DNA of 64,000 nt from Lanius collurio (taxonomy: Eukaryota; Chordata; Aves; Passeriformes; Laniidae): the NCBI GenBank assembly GCA_020086605.1, contig JACBWW010000003.1, positions 7,018,899 to 7,082,898 of the forward strand. The letters are read 5' to 3'. The first letter of the stretch is position 1. Each line of letters opens with the position of its first letter. A model generated the notes under the pieces. It had not been told where the DNA came from. It worked only from the letters and a program-made list of their open reading frames with translations, and ran no database searches. Position numbers and translations under genes: made by a program. Positions 1-13,340 of the stretch are shown piece after piece.

Positions 1-2358
1 CAAACAGACTGCTGTCTGCCTCACAGGCAGCATGCTACTAACCACTGCTTCAGCTGGGGAAAGTGGAAAAAATTAGCTATCGACCAATCTAAAAAGCATA
101 GAAACAAGCACCACTTGAAAATGCAATGCAGGATTAAAACCTTAAGGGGAATATAGACCAAGCATCTCCTCTTCGAATTTTCCATCTCTGCATGCACACC
201 TTGAGGCCCATCCTGCTGTCCCACAGGCCTTCTACTGTATGCAGTGATACAAATGCCACTTGTCAGCCAAGGGGATAAGCTGCACACCATCCACATCCAT
301 GAGCCCAGACCACAATTCTTGTATTTATTATTTTTTTATAAAGGTTACTTTGCAAAGAAGATCCAGAAACGTAACCTGTTCAAATAAGAGCTGCTCCTCT
401 CTTGCCAATACTTTCCACCCTGTGAGCACCTTTTCAGTAGCCTCACAGGACACACAAACCCTCTTAATTTGTATCAACACCAGCAATGTAACTCCTTTTC
501 TGAGCTTTGTAGCAACCAGTTTTGTTTTGCTAGCCTTAAATTTCACATGCCACAGCTATTTGGATCTTATTCTGCAACCTTGACTCCCTGAGCTGGGGTC
601 TCTCTTTCCTCATCCAGCAGGTCAATTAATTTAGTTAGGTCTGTTTCAGGAGCGTAGGGTTATAAGAATCTGGCTTTTATAATTACATTTTGCATCTTAA
701 CAGTTTGTTATCTGAAATAATCAAATTAGGGAAGCTATTACTAAGACAAAGATATCACTTGTGAGTTGACAGAGAATAGACATTTGAGAAATAGGGAGAG
801 ATGAGACAGGACCAAGGGCAGAAATCAGCCTGGGGACTCAGGTAGCTGTACAGAGCACCATTAGCAGCAGCTAAATTTAAAGAATAATTTTGCATCCTGG
901 GCCTGTAATTACTTTACACAGAATTAAATTACCACCACCATGAGGGAAAAAAAATGAAGCAGAATTGTAGGTGAGCTAAAGTATTTTAATAATCAAATGA
1001 ATCGGTGACATTCACCAATTTTCTACCACAACAATGGTTGAAGAGAGGGACTCTGAGCAACAAGAATCATTTTTCACAGTACACTGCACTAACTTTTCAC
1101 TTAGCAGCCCTTGCAGCCTTTTTCAAGTTTACTCTGTCCTCCTCCACACTACTTAAAAGTAGACCACATTCCCTGCTTGAGAAGTCTTTTCTTAAATAAG
1201 TCAGGCAGATAAAACAAGCTGTAAGAGGAAAAAAAGAAACCCCACACAAATATGGACATTACTCTTGCATTTATGTATGTCTACCAAATAACAAATTCTG
1301 TTCCCCTCCAAGTCTTTTCATTCTGGGGGAAAAAAGCCATCAATGGCAAAGAGTGACTGAGACAAGAAGTTGATCCTAATGCTCATTTCCTATTTTTTAT
1401 TTCCAGCTTTAGGGAAATTATATGAAATAATCAGTCTGCTGCCTCTTTTATGCACAGATCTCAATGAAAATCCTTGCTTAGGAAGGCTCAATTTCATAAA
1501 TAATGGTGGCAAGGAGTCAGGCCCTCTGAAAGCAAAAGCACATTAGCAAACCACTTTGGTACATTACATATTCAGCAAGAGAAGTGGAAAGAGTGTGGCA
1601 GTTTAAAGAGGAAATGCTTTCTAATTGAGTTACAAGAAATTGACATGAGGAAAGATTTCATGATCAATTCAGAGCCACAGCAGATTCCTCCCTTAATACT
1701 GTCCCTGCCCAGCTTTGTGGGGTCCCACATGCACCCAAAGAAGTACAGGTGGGTTCAGCAGTATAGTCGGAAGCAAAGAGTTGAGAAGGGGCTTTGCATG
1801 GGTTCCAACAGGAGCATCAATCACTTCTACATTCTCAAAGATTCCAGAAGCAAAGACGAGAACAATGCCAAACTCAGGGTTTTTATCTGGGGGCAGGAAA
1901 AGGCAGGACGAGGGAACAGGGACCGATGGGGGAAGCTCTGGGGGAGTGACAAGGGGTAGAGGCTGACAGCCAACCAGGGAATCCAAACTGGGATAGATTA
2001 ACAGAACAGAAAAATGCATCCTGGGAGAAGCCTTTCTGGTCACCCTAACCTAAGTGGTTCTTGTGGTACTAGGGACTTGTTTGACTGGAAACTCTCTGTT
2101 CCTTGTGATGTATGTTCACCAGCCATCACACTCCCTCCCATCACTTTTTTACCCTGATAACTGTTAGAGCTGTGTACAGAAAACCAGAAGCTGCTGAGTG
2201 AGATCATGTTCACATTTCCTCCTTCCAGAACACAGATAAGGATGCATGCACCTGCAGGTGAGTGTGAAAATGCAAACTACATGAGCCAGGACAACAGCAG
2301 ACACTTTCAGGGCACTGAAAGTGGAACCCCTTTTTCTGGGGTATTTTACCAGTTTCTG

Positions 2359-2455
2359 GCAACTGGTATTTTCTCCCTATTAAGTACTGGACCCAAAGCA
2401 TGGCACTTAATATAAGCACCCAACTACTAATAAAATTCGACCTAAAATCTCAAAA
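2359..2455 (+). repeat. Exact 97-bp direct repeat, copy 1
   Basis: The 97 bases starting GCAACTGGTATTTTCTCC and ending CCTAAAATCTCAAAA recur without a single difference at 6662-6758. The base on each side differs between copies (G versus A on the left, G versus C on the right), so the limits are exact. It has no CR1 or LTR hallmarks and no inverted ends. Confidence 0.97.
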
Positions 2456-2605
2456 GGGAAAGGTATTTCCCTGCCTGTACCAGCTGCCCAAAACTAAAGA
2501 AAGGGAGAGCAAGCAAGCTGCATTTCTGTTCTCCCAAAACATGGAAAAAACACACTATACGTGCAAGAAATCATCTTGAATTTCTACACTTTCATCAGTG
2601 AACAA

Positions 2606-3232
2606 CAAAATGATTTAGGTTGGAAGAGACCTTAAAGAACATCTAGTTCCAACCCCTGCAATGAGCAGAGACACCTCACACTACACCAGGTTGCTCAAAG
2701 CTCCATCCAACCTGGCCTTTAACTCTTCTATAGGGATGGGGCATTCACAGCTTCTCTGGGTAACCTGTTCCACTGCCTCACCACTCTCATAGTAAAAAAA
2801 AATCTTCCTTACATCTAGTCTAAATTGACTCACTTTTAGTTTAAAATCATTCCCCCTTTTCCTGTCACAACTGGTTCTGCTAAAAAATTTGACCTCATTT
2901 TTCTTACAAGCCCACTTTAAGTACTGGAAGGCCACAATAAGGTCTCCCTGGAGCCTTCTCTTCTCCGGGCTGAACACCCCCAGCTCTCTCAGCCTGTCTT
3001 CATAGGAGAGGTGCTCCAGCCCTCTGGTCATCTTCATGGCCTCATCTGGACTCACTCCAGCAGGTCCATGTCCTTACACTGGGGGCCCCAGAGCTGGACA
3101 CAGCATTCCAGGTGGGTTCTCACAAGTGTGGAGTGGAGGGGCAGAATTCCTGGGGAGACTCACTGCAACAGGTAGGTGGCCAATGTCCTTCTTATGTTGG
3201 GGGTCCCAGAGCTGGACACAGTACCCCAGAAT
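2606..3232 (-). mobile_element. CR1 LINE 3' fragment (A)
   Basis: Seen on the minus strand: the usual CR1 3' region reads right to left, with GLEHLSYEDRLRELGVFSPEKR-like residues in the decayed frame at 2681-3055. It ends in the 3' tail, which on the plus strand reads ATGATTTAGGTTGGAAGAGACC near 2609. It is 5' truncated, as most CR1 copies are. The right end contains a second, diverged copy of the phrase CCAGAGCTGGACACAG (3088 and 3206), so a short internal duplication may be present. The reading frame is a relic, not a gene. Confidence 0.9.
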
Positions 3233-6200
3233 GCTAGGTTTGTAAATCTTCCCACCAGTTAAAAGTAACCTCATGGATCACTCTGTAACATAAATATAAA
3301 TTTTAGTGAAACTCGCACATAAGTATTTTCTTAAAATGTTTCCTATTGTGGAAAAAAATGCAACTGCATGACTGAATTAATAAATTCTATTTCCTGCAGT
3401 ACTCTTCTTATTTCAGTTTTTTGTAGCAATCTTACAGGCCACAGTTCAGTTGTTTTCTAAGAGGCACCTTGTAAATGTATTAAAATACATTTTCACATCT
3501 AAGTATTTTTTGATTACTCTACCTCACTTCATTTAGATTTCCTGACATGAGGGATGAACCAACACCTACCTCCTTTCATCTTCATAAAGACACACTTAAG
3601 ATATATGTCATAACAGTCAATGTTCTGGGCAGGGAAGAGGAAACACCATTATTTTTAAAGAATGTCCCTATTTGACATCATTATCACACACTAGCTGTCA
3701 TGATACGTGTGAGATTGCACACATTTTATGTAAAACCAACCTTAGACAACCCTGTGCTCTTAGCAGTTTAAAAGAAGCACTTATTTTTTAAGGCAGGATG
3801 TGAAATTCATCTCTATTCAAACAGAATACTGTGGATGGATCAAGACAAAAGATGAGCAATGGAAAACAAGCACCAGAGCTTTTAATCCCAAAATAGTTTT
3901 GGCAGTGCAAAATACTACTGCCTCCAGCCGGAGACTGCCACCCTGATAGCTGAACAGGCACAGGAGCTCATACAGGCTCTGATGCTTCAGTAGTCAGCCA
4001 CATTGTTCAAGCAGTACTCAGAAGCCACATGGAGAGCACACAAAATGGCCATAATTGCTCCTTTAAAAGTAAACACAGATAGATTTTTTTTTTTAAATAG
4101 AACTCCAGTCCTTAGAAAAGAGTCTTTAGAAGCAGAAGATGAAATCTCAGACCATGTGCACAGAATAAATATAAACTTCTCTGACAGGAGTTAATTAATT
4201 TTTTTTTGTTTTAAAAGCCCATGGAAACATATGTCCCAGAGAAAGTGACAAAGACATATGAATTGCTCCCAGTGCATTTATGTTGTGCATACAGTACATT
4301 TTAAGGAGAGCCACCTGCCAAAGCAACTGTCTCAATTTCAGAAGTAGCACTGTGATATTTTAACAAAGAGAATGTAAATGACGGAGGGCAGAAGTGTAAC
4401 AGAGTCCTCAATGGGATTTCCTAATATAGTGCTTTTGGTCACGACATCACATCACACTATTCTGTAGCCTTAAGGTCAGGAAAAAAACAAAACAAAAAAA
4501 TCAACACGAACCCAGCAACAAAACAAAGAAATGCAACCAAACATATATAGAACATGGTCACTTGCAATATTTTCTTATCTTTTTTGTCAAAAATAATATT
4601 AGTTTGGAAAAGAAAACTAATCTCAAAGGCAAATAGAGCAGGAATATTCTCTTTTCCTAATCGTAAAGAAACAAAAAGTAAGATGAATCCTGAATTCTGG
4701 CCAGTCCTGAAACCACTCTTGAAAACATCAATATTTCATAAGGAGTTGGTCACTTTTATTTAACTTATTGGCTTTAGCCCACATTTTAACTTCTCAATGG
4801 TTGCTGCTAATTACAATAAATCTGAGAGGAAGAAAAATCAGCAGGAAATAATCAGCAAAATTATGTACTATGTACTTGGCTATTTTGTGGGGGAAAAGCA
4901 GCACCACAAACACCAAAGCTACAAAGCCCAGTCCCTACCAGGGTTTGTCTGTAGACGATAATCTGATAAACACTGAGGCCTCTGGATTTAGGAAAACAAA
5001 ACAAAAACAAGCAAGCGAAGAAACAAAAAAAACCCAACACAACAACAAAAAGCCACCAAGCCGATGTACACAGACCGAGCATTCTGCCTGATCCCATACG
5101 GTGGCAAAAGGTAGAGGCCTTAGAGGAGGGAGTAGGTGTAAAGTTTCTCGTTTTCTGGCTGTCTCCCCCCACACCTAGCCAACTCTATTATCAACTGAGA
5201 CGTCTCCACACCCATCAGCTTAAACTGAAACTGGAGAGAAGGTGAGAAGTTGGCAGTGTGAGGAAAAACACTGCAGGCACTCAGCATGATGCCTTAAACC
5301 TCGTTCTTGTGAAATACCAGGTTTAAACAAAACAATCACACAAAACCAAAGCTATCCTCCACCGATTAGAAAAGAGTGACGTATTTATCTATTTTAACTC
5401 AATAAGACAACCGTTGTGAGAATCACACTGAAGCCAAACACAGCTGGGTCCCCTCTTGCAGGGGCACTCTGCCTCTGGCTGGGGCCACCCAGAGATAGCT
5501 GGGGCAGCCTCCTCAAGGACTCTAACGGAGTTGGGCTGCCTGCACCCAACACAGTGCAGGTTTGTGACCCCAAAAGTAGGAACAAGTCTTGACCAGAACT
5601 CTCCACCTTGCTTCAGAGCTCTGGCACTCAACTCTGGCCTGAGCAACACCACAGCTACAGCTGCGCTCGGTCCCTTTCCCAGCTGAGGCCACCCCACGGA
5701 CCCAACTGCCTGGTCTGGCCTGGGGTCACTGCAATTCTGGTGACCACCAGAGCTCAGCTACCTCCAGCTGCCACCCCAGTCCTGATGAATGGGACTGGCC
5801 CACAGTGGGACTGTGCCCCATTGGGGAGCCCCACAATGTCTTGCCCTGTAGGGCAGCTTGTCAGCTTTCAAGGTCTCTAAGCCTGCATGCTTCCCCACTT
5901 TCTCCAATGCCAGAGAACCCAGATAGGACTGGGGTTTAGGTCTAATCACCTGAGGACTGATTTTCTGCCTGTTCAAGCTGGTTATTGCCTTTTCAGGGTT
6001 TGATACCAGTTTACTGCCCACAGACAGATTTGGTGCCAGCAGACCAGAGGCAGCTCAGCAGCTCATGATGTTTACTGGTTTGCATCATTATGACTAACTG
6101 ACAAAATAAGTAACTGCAGACTGAGATTGCGGCAGTAAACTCCTTGTGCAGACTGAAAAAATCTGGTTTGTATCAATTTTCCTAGACATAATTTCCAAAG

Positions 6201-6661
6201 CTGGAGTCCTAAAGCATCTTAAGGCAAGCATGGTCTTTATCCACCAACTTCAGCAGTTTAATACTGGGACCTTATTGCAAGCAACACCAGGGGTTTTGCA
6301 CTGTTTTTTCTTTAGCCTCAGATTCTAATTTCCACCTTAATTATCAGAGGAATGTCCTATAGCAGAGTGATTTAAGTAGATGGTTACATCCATATTCTAG
6401 TACTCTGTACTTTGAATACACTGTGAACAACAGGGCCAGAGGTCAAGTGTTTTTATAGTTACCTGCCAAGTGCAATCATTTTTAAATAATCTCCCATTCT
6501 CAAAGTGGTACTGATTTTGCTGGATTTCCCCAGGAAGGAATGAGAGATCATTTAATTGAAGTGCAGTTTTGGGTGTCAGGGCTCAGTGCCAGCCTCTGTG
6601 ATCAACCTCCTCTAAAGCCAAGAACACATTTCACAATGGCTGTGGGGTTAGCTAGATGAGA

Positions 6662-6758
6662 GCAACTGGTATTTTCTCCCTATTAAGTACTGGACCCAAA
6701 GCATGGCACTTAATATAAGCACCCAACTACTAATAAAATTCGACCTAAAATCTCAAAA
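6662..6758 (+). repeat. Exact 97-bp direct repeat, copy 2
   Basis: Second identical copy of the repeat at 2359-2455, in the same orientation, 4,303 bases away, also inside CARMIL1 intron 2. The flanks are unrelated to those of the first copy. See the finding on its possible origin. Confidence 0.97.
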
Positions 6759-9174
6759 CAATCCATTGCCACATGTGCACTCCAGAGACATTAACGAAGA
6801 TTAACGTTTAAAAACTAAGCTCTCAGGAGTTGAGGAGCGCTGGCATGAAGGTTGCCCATGCAATCACATTTGAGCCCTCTGGTGCATTCACTTAAGGATA
6901 TAGTCTTTAATTACTGAGCTGCTTTTGCTGCCAACACTTCATTCAGCATTCTGTTTGACAGGCTCACCCAAGGCACAGCAACTCGGTTTTACCCGCTCCG
7001 GTCAGAACGCGGCCACATGCATTATTTACTGAATACTCTGAAGTTCCAGCTCAGAGTACAAAAATTCTTAATTTTGCTGGCAGATTTCTTGCAGCGTTTA
7101 GTATTAAGCACTCATGTACTTCTGAAGCAAGGTTATTTATTTTCAGCATCACGCTACTGATGAGAGAAGGGTGTATATCCTCTACTTCACAGGTAAGAAG
7201 TGACAAAACACTAAGGCCAAAAAGTCTCCATTAATTAAACTTAAGGTGTTTCTGGTATAATTTTTTCCAGAGCATTCTGCATTTCAGAGAATTTTGCATC
7301 TGCAAAGTGAACCATAGTCTCTAAGGAACTTTGCCACAGTGGACAACATTCAGCACCTCTGCAACAAAATAAAAAAAAAAAAAGAAAACCACCAAAAAAC
7401 AATAAAAACACCCCAAAAAACTCAAACAAAAAAAAATATACCAAACAACCCCACATAAAGATTTACAGATGCAGTCAGAGAAACATTGTAAAATACTGTA
7501 AAAAAGGTAAAAAAGCATCTTTAGTGATTTGTATAGCTTCACATGAGGCAGTTTTCTTCTACGGCAAAGAAAACACAAAATCCAATTCCAGCAACCAATA
7601 ATCAATTTCTCAAAGAATAAAAAGGTGTTTTTTTTTTTCACACCAATATAAATCCCCTGCATTTCTGCATCAAAGAACAAATGGTTCTACCGGACAACAT
7701 CCAGCAAATCATTCCCCTAAAACACTTTGTGCACTGAAGACAACATGAATGCACACAAGAAGTGCTCACTAACTCATGAACCTCTGAAAGGGTCTCTCCC
7801 TTTCAGTACCTCTTCAGTCATGGAAAGTGAAAGTCCCCCACCTGAGACCTTAGGAGATGAAAGAGAGAAAAAAACCACCCAAATCACCACATATAGGCAT
7901 TTTACTGCCAAGTCATACATCCCTCAGAAACCTCACTGATGATTCAAAGCTTGACATTCTCTTGGTCACATCAGTTCAGAACAGGATTTCAGTATTTCCA
8001 CAACATATTTCACTATTTATAATAGGTATGATTCTGTATAAGTCAAAAAGTCAGTCAAGTGAAACCACTTCAGTGAAACCTGTCAGCCTTCCCTATAAAC
8101 ATGGCTTTGAAATAGAGACAATCAATCAACATTCACATATTCAATCTATTTTCAATACAGAAACTGTAAATCAAGGAACTAGATATAACACGGGCAGATA
8201 TTAAGCAAAAAATATTTCAGATTCCTTAAGTAGCGGCTCTCGCAGGAAAGTGATCCATTATCTACAGTGTTACTGCCCAGGGATAGCAACACACACTTTA
8301 AGAAGAGAAATTGGAAGTGATTAAAAAGTTGTGGTTTTGAAAGACAAAATAGCACATCTGCATGGGGAATGTACCTGATATCTGTAACAACAGCTTTGGC
8401 AACAAAACTTTCAAATTGTGCAAGACACCAAATCTCAAATATCTTGCAAAATATTATGGCAGCATTGTACTTATTTGTGTTTGTTAGCCTAGGAGTTTTC
8501 CTAATAGAGAGGGATCAAAAGAACAAGGAAATACAGTTCCATGTCTTTTTGCGTATTCAAGACAGTAAATGTAGCAGCTCATTACCACAGTTTTTCTTCC
8601 TATCAAGAGAGGTCAACAAAACTATGCTTTCCTCCACTACAGCTTTAAGAATGACAATTTAGAATCCCACACATTAAGCATCTCTCTTAAAATGCAGATA
8701 CATGACTTAACAAAGAATACTAAAAAATACAAATAGTCTTTTGAGTTCAAAAAGCTGAACAGTTTTACTGTTGCTCTTCACTACATAACAGCTCCAGATT
8801 CTCAAAATTAATTCCACACACTTTTGCATTTCTTGGCCACTTAAAATTCTAATGGATGTAAACAGGAAACCTAACCAGCAAAGCCAGCAAAATATTTAAA
8901 ACAGGTTCTGATAATAGCTTGCTTTATCATCAGTCCACAACACAATACCCTAAACTCTGCAAAATAACTCAGCGATAAACGAGTATGTGTACACATGCAC
9001 AGCTGCACACCAACTTCCCATGCAGGCTATCAAGAAAGTAAGAAAAGAAATTACATGGGTATCTTATGGCACACACAAAGTTTAAAGAGTACTCCCAGAG
9101 GAGAATTTATGCTTTCTGAAAAGATACTGGCTTTTCCTTCACATATGTAACCAGAGCCATTCTACTGTACTTAC

Positions 9175-9272
9175 CAATATTTTGTTATCCACTTTATCTC
9201 CCTTGGTTTCCAGCTTTACTTTCTTCTTGACAGAAATTTTGATTTTCCTCCCAATAACATCCCTGACACTTT
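9175..9272 (-). CDS. CARMIL1: CARMIL1 coding exon 2 (start of PH-like domain)
   Basis: Seen: a 98-base exon on the minus strand between an acceptor (CTTTTGTTTCAG, ending at 9273) and a GTAAGT donor (9174-9169). Its first two bases finish the Glu codon started in exon 1. The next 32 codons begin [17 protein letters not shown] and end GDKVDNKIL, leaving phase 0. Known: human CARMIL1 has [17 protein letters not shown] followed by VKLEVKGDKVENKVL, so only a few conservative changes are visible. This is the basic beginning of the non-canonical PH domain, which helps bind acidic membrane lipids; the run of Lys and Arg fits that role. The domain continues in exon 3, which I could not find in the remaining 9.1 kb to the left. 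No frameshift or stop is present. The plus-strand frame covering the same place is a shadow. Confidence 0.96.
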
Positions 9273-10589
9273 CTGAAACAAAAGAAAATATCTTAATTAA
9301 ATACCTTCAGTGTCAACACAAGAAGGAAACAGATGCCACTGTCAAGTTTTCAGAAAGACTCAAAGCTATGTTGTTCAGCTGCTTGCACTCGTGGTAGTCT
9401 CCTGCACATGAGCCAGTATTAAACACAACCTAACTCAAGTAAAACTTTCTAAGTATGCCATCTACACAATAATTTGTGTCTACTATGATAGTACTATTGA
9501 TATCATATGCCAGGATTCAAAACACAATTTAATATTTCTTTTCAGTATTACTTGCATATGAAAAGCATTCCCAAGATGTGCCACAGCACTGCTTAGCTCT
9601 ACTCTTGGAAAATGCAACTACTTTCTCACTGCTATTATGTGTACCTGAAAAGCTTGCTAAAGCAAATTAGCTCCTTGCATTGCACACGTTTTAGCCTTTT
9701 GTTAATATCAGGGAGGCTAAGTGGGTCAGGCAATGGAAGAGTAACTGTTCACACATTTTGCACTCTGTGCATTTAAGTAGTGAAGCAAACCAAGCAGACT
9801 TCCAGATAGCAACACCTGGCAGCTATGCAGAGGATGCTATGGACACAACACTGGTCTTGGTCCAAATCCCAGCGACAATGTAGCCACCTCATGGTGCCAA
9901 CACCAAAGTTACATTAGCTGCCATAATGTTTTAATATGTGCATGCATACACATGTATACACAGTCTCTGCCAAGCATGACACGAACCAGCTTTTCCCCTG
10001 AACATTTGCACCCTGGCCTGAAGGGAACATACACACAGGGAACTGTGTCTAGAAAGCTTATACAACTACTGACACTGATGTAATTGAGAGATAAACAGAG
10101 GAGTTCATCTAGAGAAGCCAATTTGGCACCTTCAGTAAGTTTCACTCCCCAACCCCCAATGAAAGGAAATGAAAAAGAAATCTTTTAAACACATTAACCT
10201 ATTTCCAGCCCTACAACTGGCATTTGTAAAAGGCAAGTCCCCACCCTCTCCAGACGCATACACTTGGCCCTAGGGCACACTTAAGTTTAAAGGCAAAAAT
10301 TAAAGATAATAGACTATTCCTAAGGCTTTTAATTACAGTGCTCTGTATAGCGCTTTTCTGCGCAATTTTCATCCAGTAGTCAGAAGATGTTAGCGCAAAC
10401 AACACACCATTTATTAAGCCTGGATGTTTAATCCAGGCCACAGCGTTCTTTCTGCCTGAAGGGCGGAAGGGTGTGCAAGTCAGAAACGTGGCTGGTCGTA
10501 GAGAGTCTTCACCAGAAAGAGCTCTTTCTGCAGAATCGGCATGTTTTCCCCAGGAATTTTAATTTTCCTATCAGGAAACAAAAGCTACT

Positions 10590-10750
10590 CGGTAGCCGCG
10601 GCTTGCGCAGCGAGAAGCCTGTCCCAAGCCGCGGCAGCCCCGTGGGCAGGCAGCCAGCGCGGCCGGCTCCCGGAGCAACCGCTTGGTCAGGAGCCAGGCT
10701 GCAAGATCACGGAGCAGCCAGGTAAGCCGAGCCCGGGGGAAAGTCCAGCC
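10590..10750. promoter_or_regulatory. Small GC/CpG-rich patch with plus-strand splice donor
   Basis: About 160 bases with many CpGs (GGTAGCCGCGGCTTGCGCAG and similar) stand out inside AT-rich intron 1. On the plus strand a consensus donor CAG|GTAAGC follows at 10719-10727, with the exon ending at 10721. Inference: it may be an antisense or alternative transcription start, or a conserved regulatory element. No recognised protein is encoded on either strand. Confidence 0.4.
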
Positions 10751-12970
10751 CGATGTGAAGCCTTCTCCCAAGGCTTCCTCTCCCATGGCCAATGCCCAAT
10801 TCTAGTCTTTCTGTCCCTGCCTGGGAACCCAGAAGCAAGCTGACCACAGAATCCTTTTCATCAGGTCAAGACTCCTTGCAGAAGGCATTGCTGCTGTTTT
10901 TACTACTTGACCTTCACTTGCAGCCTCTGTCTTTCAGTTTCTCCTCTCCCACAAACAGCTACAAGTGCCTACATCTAGCAAGGGACTTCCTTCTGAGGCA
11001 CCTGCATGGAGAGACCCTCTTCCCTTTGCTGTCCCACAGGTTCCACACAGCAGAAGTGGGAATGACTGCAAGCCCTCAGCTTCAGTACTCTTACTCCAAC
11101 AAGCCCTGGGAAGAGAAGGGGCCTGGGACCCCAGACTGCACAAAGCATCATCAGGATGTCAGCTCCTCACAAAGCTCTATCCGCCTGAAAGGGCTAGAAA
11201 CGCTGCTTCAAAGAGCTAAGATCCAGATTTCATAGATGCTCTCCGTGTGACTGAAGACACTTCCCTCCACACTGGGTGGCAAGTGGACTCGCAAAGTAAA
11301 TTTTCAGACTGAGAGATGGAAACACAACATTAAGGTTCACATTTTAAAGTGTTCGCCCATTTCTAATGCTGGAGACGTCAGACATCCACACCTCGGAGGA
11401 GTGGATCCTGGTAAACCAAAAGTAAGAGAGGGTTTCTTTGAAGACTATGACCTACAAGACTTGACAAAGGTCACAAGGGAAGTGAGTAACAGAACAACAC
11501 CTGCAGCTCAAACACTCCTACCCCCAGTTTAATCTCCACACTCCAATCACTCTGCATTAAAGCACATCCTTTTATCCTGCTCTCAAAACATGGGTATTAC
11601 AAAAAGCCTATTTAAAGGTTAAATTTTAACATGCAGACACCAAAATAGTGCTAGAAATTAAACCAATCTACCTGAACAGATCCCCACACCCCAGAACAGC
11701 CCTTGACAAATGAAGCTGAGTGGGTGCAGGGCATCAGGGCTGGGGGGGGGGTGGGTGGTCATTCTTAAAATTGTTCAAAGAGATGGGAATGTGTGAAGCT
11801 GCCCACCTTATTCTTCCCTGTATTAAGCCACCACACCTCACCTATGACACTAGAGTGCAGACCCACAGTGAGTAAGAAATACTGTGTATTAGCACCTCAA
11901 ACATGCCTGGCCACTTAAAAACATAAAAACTCCATGTTTTGACCATAGCTGTTCCTAGAACACTTCCCAGCTCATCACTTCTTAGCAGTAAGCTATAGAC
12001 TACAGTCTCAGTGTAAACCACATGGTTTGGAGACCTAAAGGACTGCAAAACAGAGCTATTTTCATGCTACAGAAAAAAAAAATCTGCAGCAGCTACAAAT
12101 GTCCACCCAGACTTTACCAATATTTTATAAATGCTAAAACCAGTTGCTGAATACAATGATGAAACTGAAGGAAATGCAACAGTGTAAATTACCTAGGTAA
12201 GGTCTGAAGGATTGTATTCAATGCAACATGTATCTTGTTGCCTGACAAATTTCTCTTTCCAGCTGTCATTATGACAACACTTTAAATTATTCTAATGCTG
12301 GTGAGATCGTTAGATAGCTCTTCAAAAGGCAAAACCAAAGGAAATTCGACCTTAACAACGTAGCTGAGGGCCTGGAGCATCAGATTTGTTATCCCCAAAT
12401 GACACTGCTTACACACATGCCGCGTTAAGGATCCATTTATGGGAAACTCCCCAAAAGCGGTGACAGCATTTTCAGAGTCCTCGCCATCACCTGTGACTTC
12501 CTAAGCGTATAGCATGCAGGACAGGAGCTCGTGTGCATGGGGCCATAAAACTTTAATTACAAATACCCTCACTCCCTCCTACGTACAGAGGAAAACGAGT
12601 CTCAAACTGCGCAAAACCCGGGGGGATAAATAAAACAGCACCGAGCGGAGCTGCAGCCCGTGCCGCCAGGCTGAGGCGCACCGAGGACGTGCCCCGGGCG
12701 GGCGGCGGTGAGGGAGGCGCGGGGGCCGGGGCAGCTTCACCGCGCGTCTGCCAGCGCTCGCAGCATGCCGGCACCCCCGGACAGACCCCTCCGGAGAGAG
12801 GACACACATTGTGCCCCGCCGCGGCTACCGAGGGCTCAGTCCCTGCCCGCAGCCGCCTCCCTGCTGCCCGCCGCAGCCCCCGCCCGCCCATTCCCCGCAC
12901 GCAGCAGAGCGGCCTCGCCGCCCCCCGCCGGCTCCTCCGAGTCCCTCCAGCCCCGCAGCGCTTGCCCGGC

Positions 12971-13340
12971 NNNNNNNNNNNNNNNNNNNNNNNNNNNNNN
13001 NNNNNNNNNNNNNNNNNNNNNNNNNNNNNNNNNNNNNNNNNNNNNNNNNNNNNNNNNNNNNNNNNNNNNNNNNNNNNNNNNNNNNNNNNNNNNNNNNNNN
13101 NNNNNNNNNNNNNNNNNNNNNNNNNNNNNNNNNNNNNNNNNNNNNNNNNNNNNNNNNNNNNNNNNNNNNNNNNNNNNNNNNNNNNNNNNNNNNNNNNNNN
13201 NNNNNNNNNNNNNNNNNNNNNNNNNNNNNNNNNNNNNNNNNNNNNNNNNNNNNNNNNNNNNNNNNNNNNNNNNNNNNNNNNNNNNNNNNNNNNNNNNNNN
13301 NNNNNNNNNNNNNNNNNNNNNNNNNNNNNNNNNNNNNNNN
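12971..13340. other. Assembly gap (370 N)
   Basis: There are 370 consecutive undetermined bases in the CpG island, about 120 bases downstream of the CARMIL1 exon 1 donor, so they lie in intron 1. The gap is flanked on both sides by very GC-rich sequence, which suggests sequencing drop-out. Long translated frames crossing it have no support. The true length may differ from 370. Confidence 0.99.

Larger units (their letters stand above)
1..9174 (-). other. CARMIL1: CARMIL1 intron 2 (partial, continues beyond left edge)
   Basis: AT-rich non-coding sequence on the 3' side of exon 2. It holds one CR1 fragment (about 2.6-3.2 kb), two copies of an exact 97-bp repeat (2.36 and 6.66 kb) and several A-rich low-complexity tracts (about 4490, 5000-5050, 7370-7440). 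A few CpGs cluster near 6980-7015. I looked on the minus strand for exon 3 of CARMIL1, expected to begin VLTSCRAFL, and did not find it. It therefore probably lies beyond position 1. Confidence 0.8.

Noticed and set aside
2681..3055. 124-residue minus-strand frame
   Set aside because: Translated CR1 3' region (LSYEDRLRELGVFSPEKR-like), a repeat relic.
1..9100. Search for CARMIL1 exon 3 in the left part
   Set aside because: No minus-strand segment encoding the expected VLTSCRAFL-like continuation with splice sites was found by eye.
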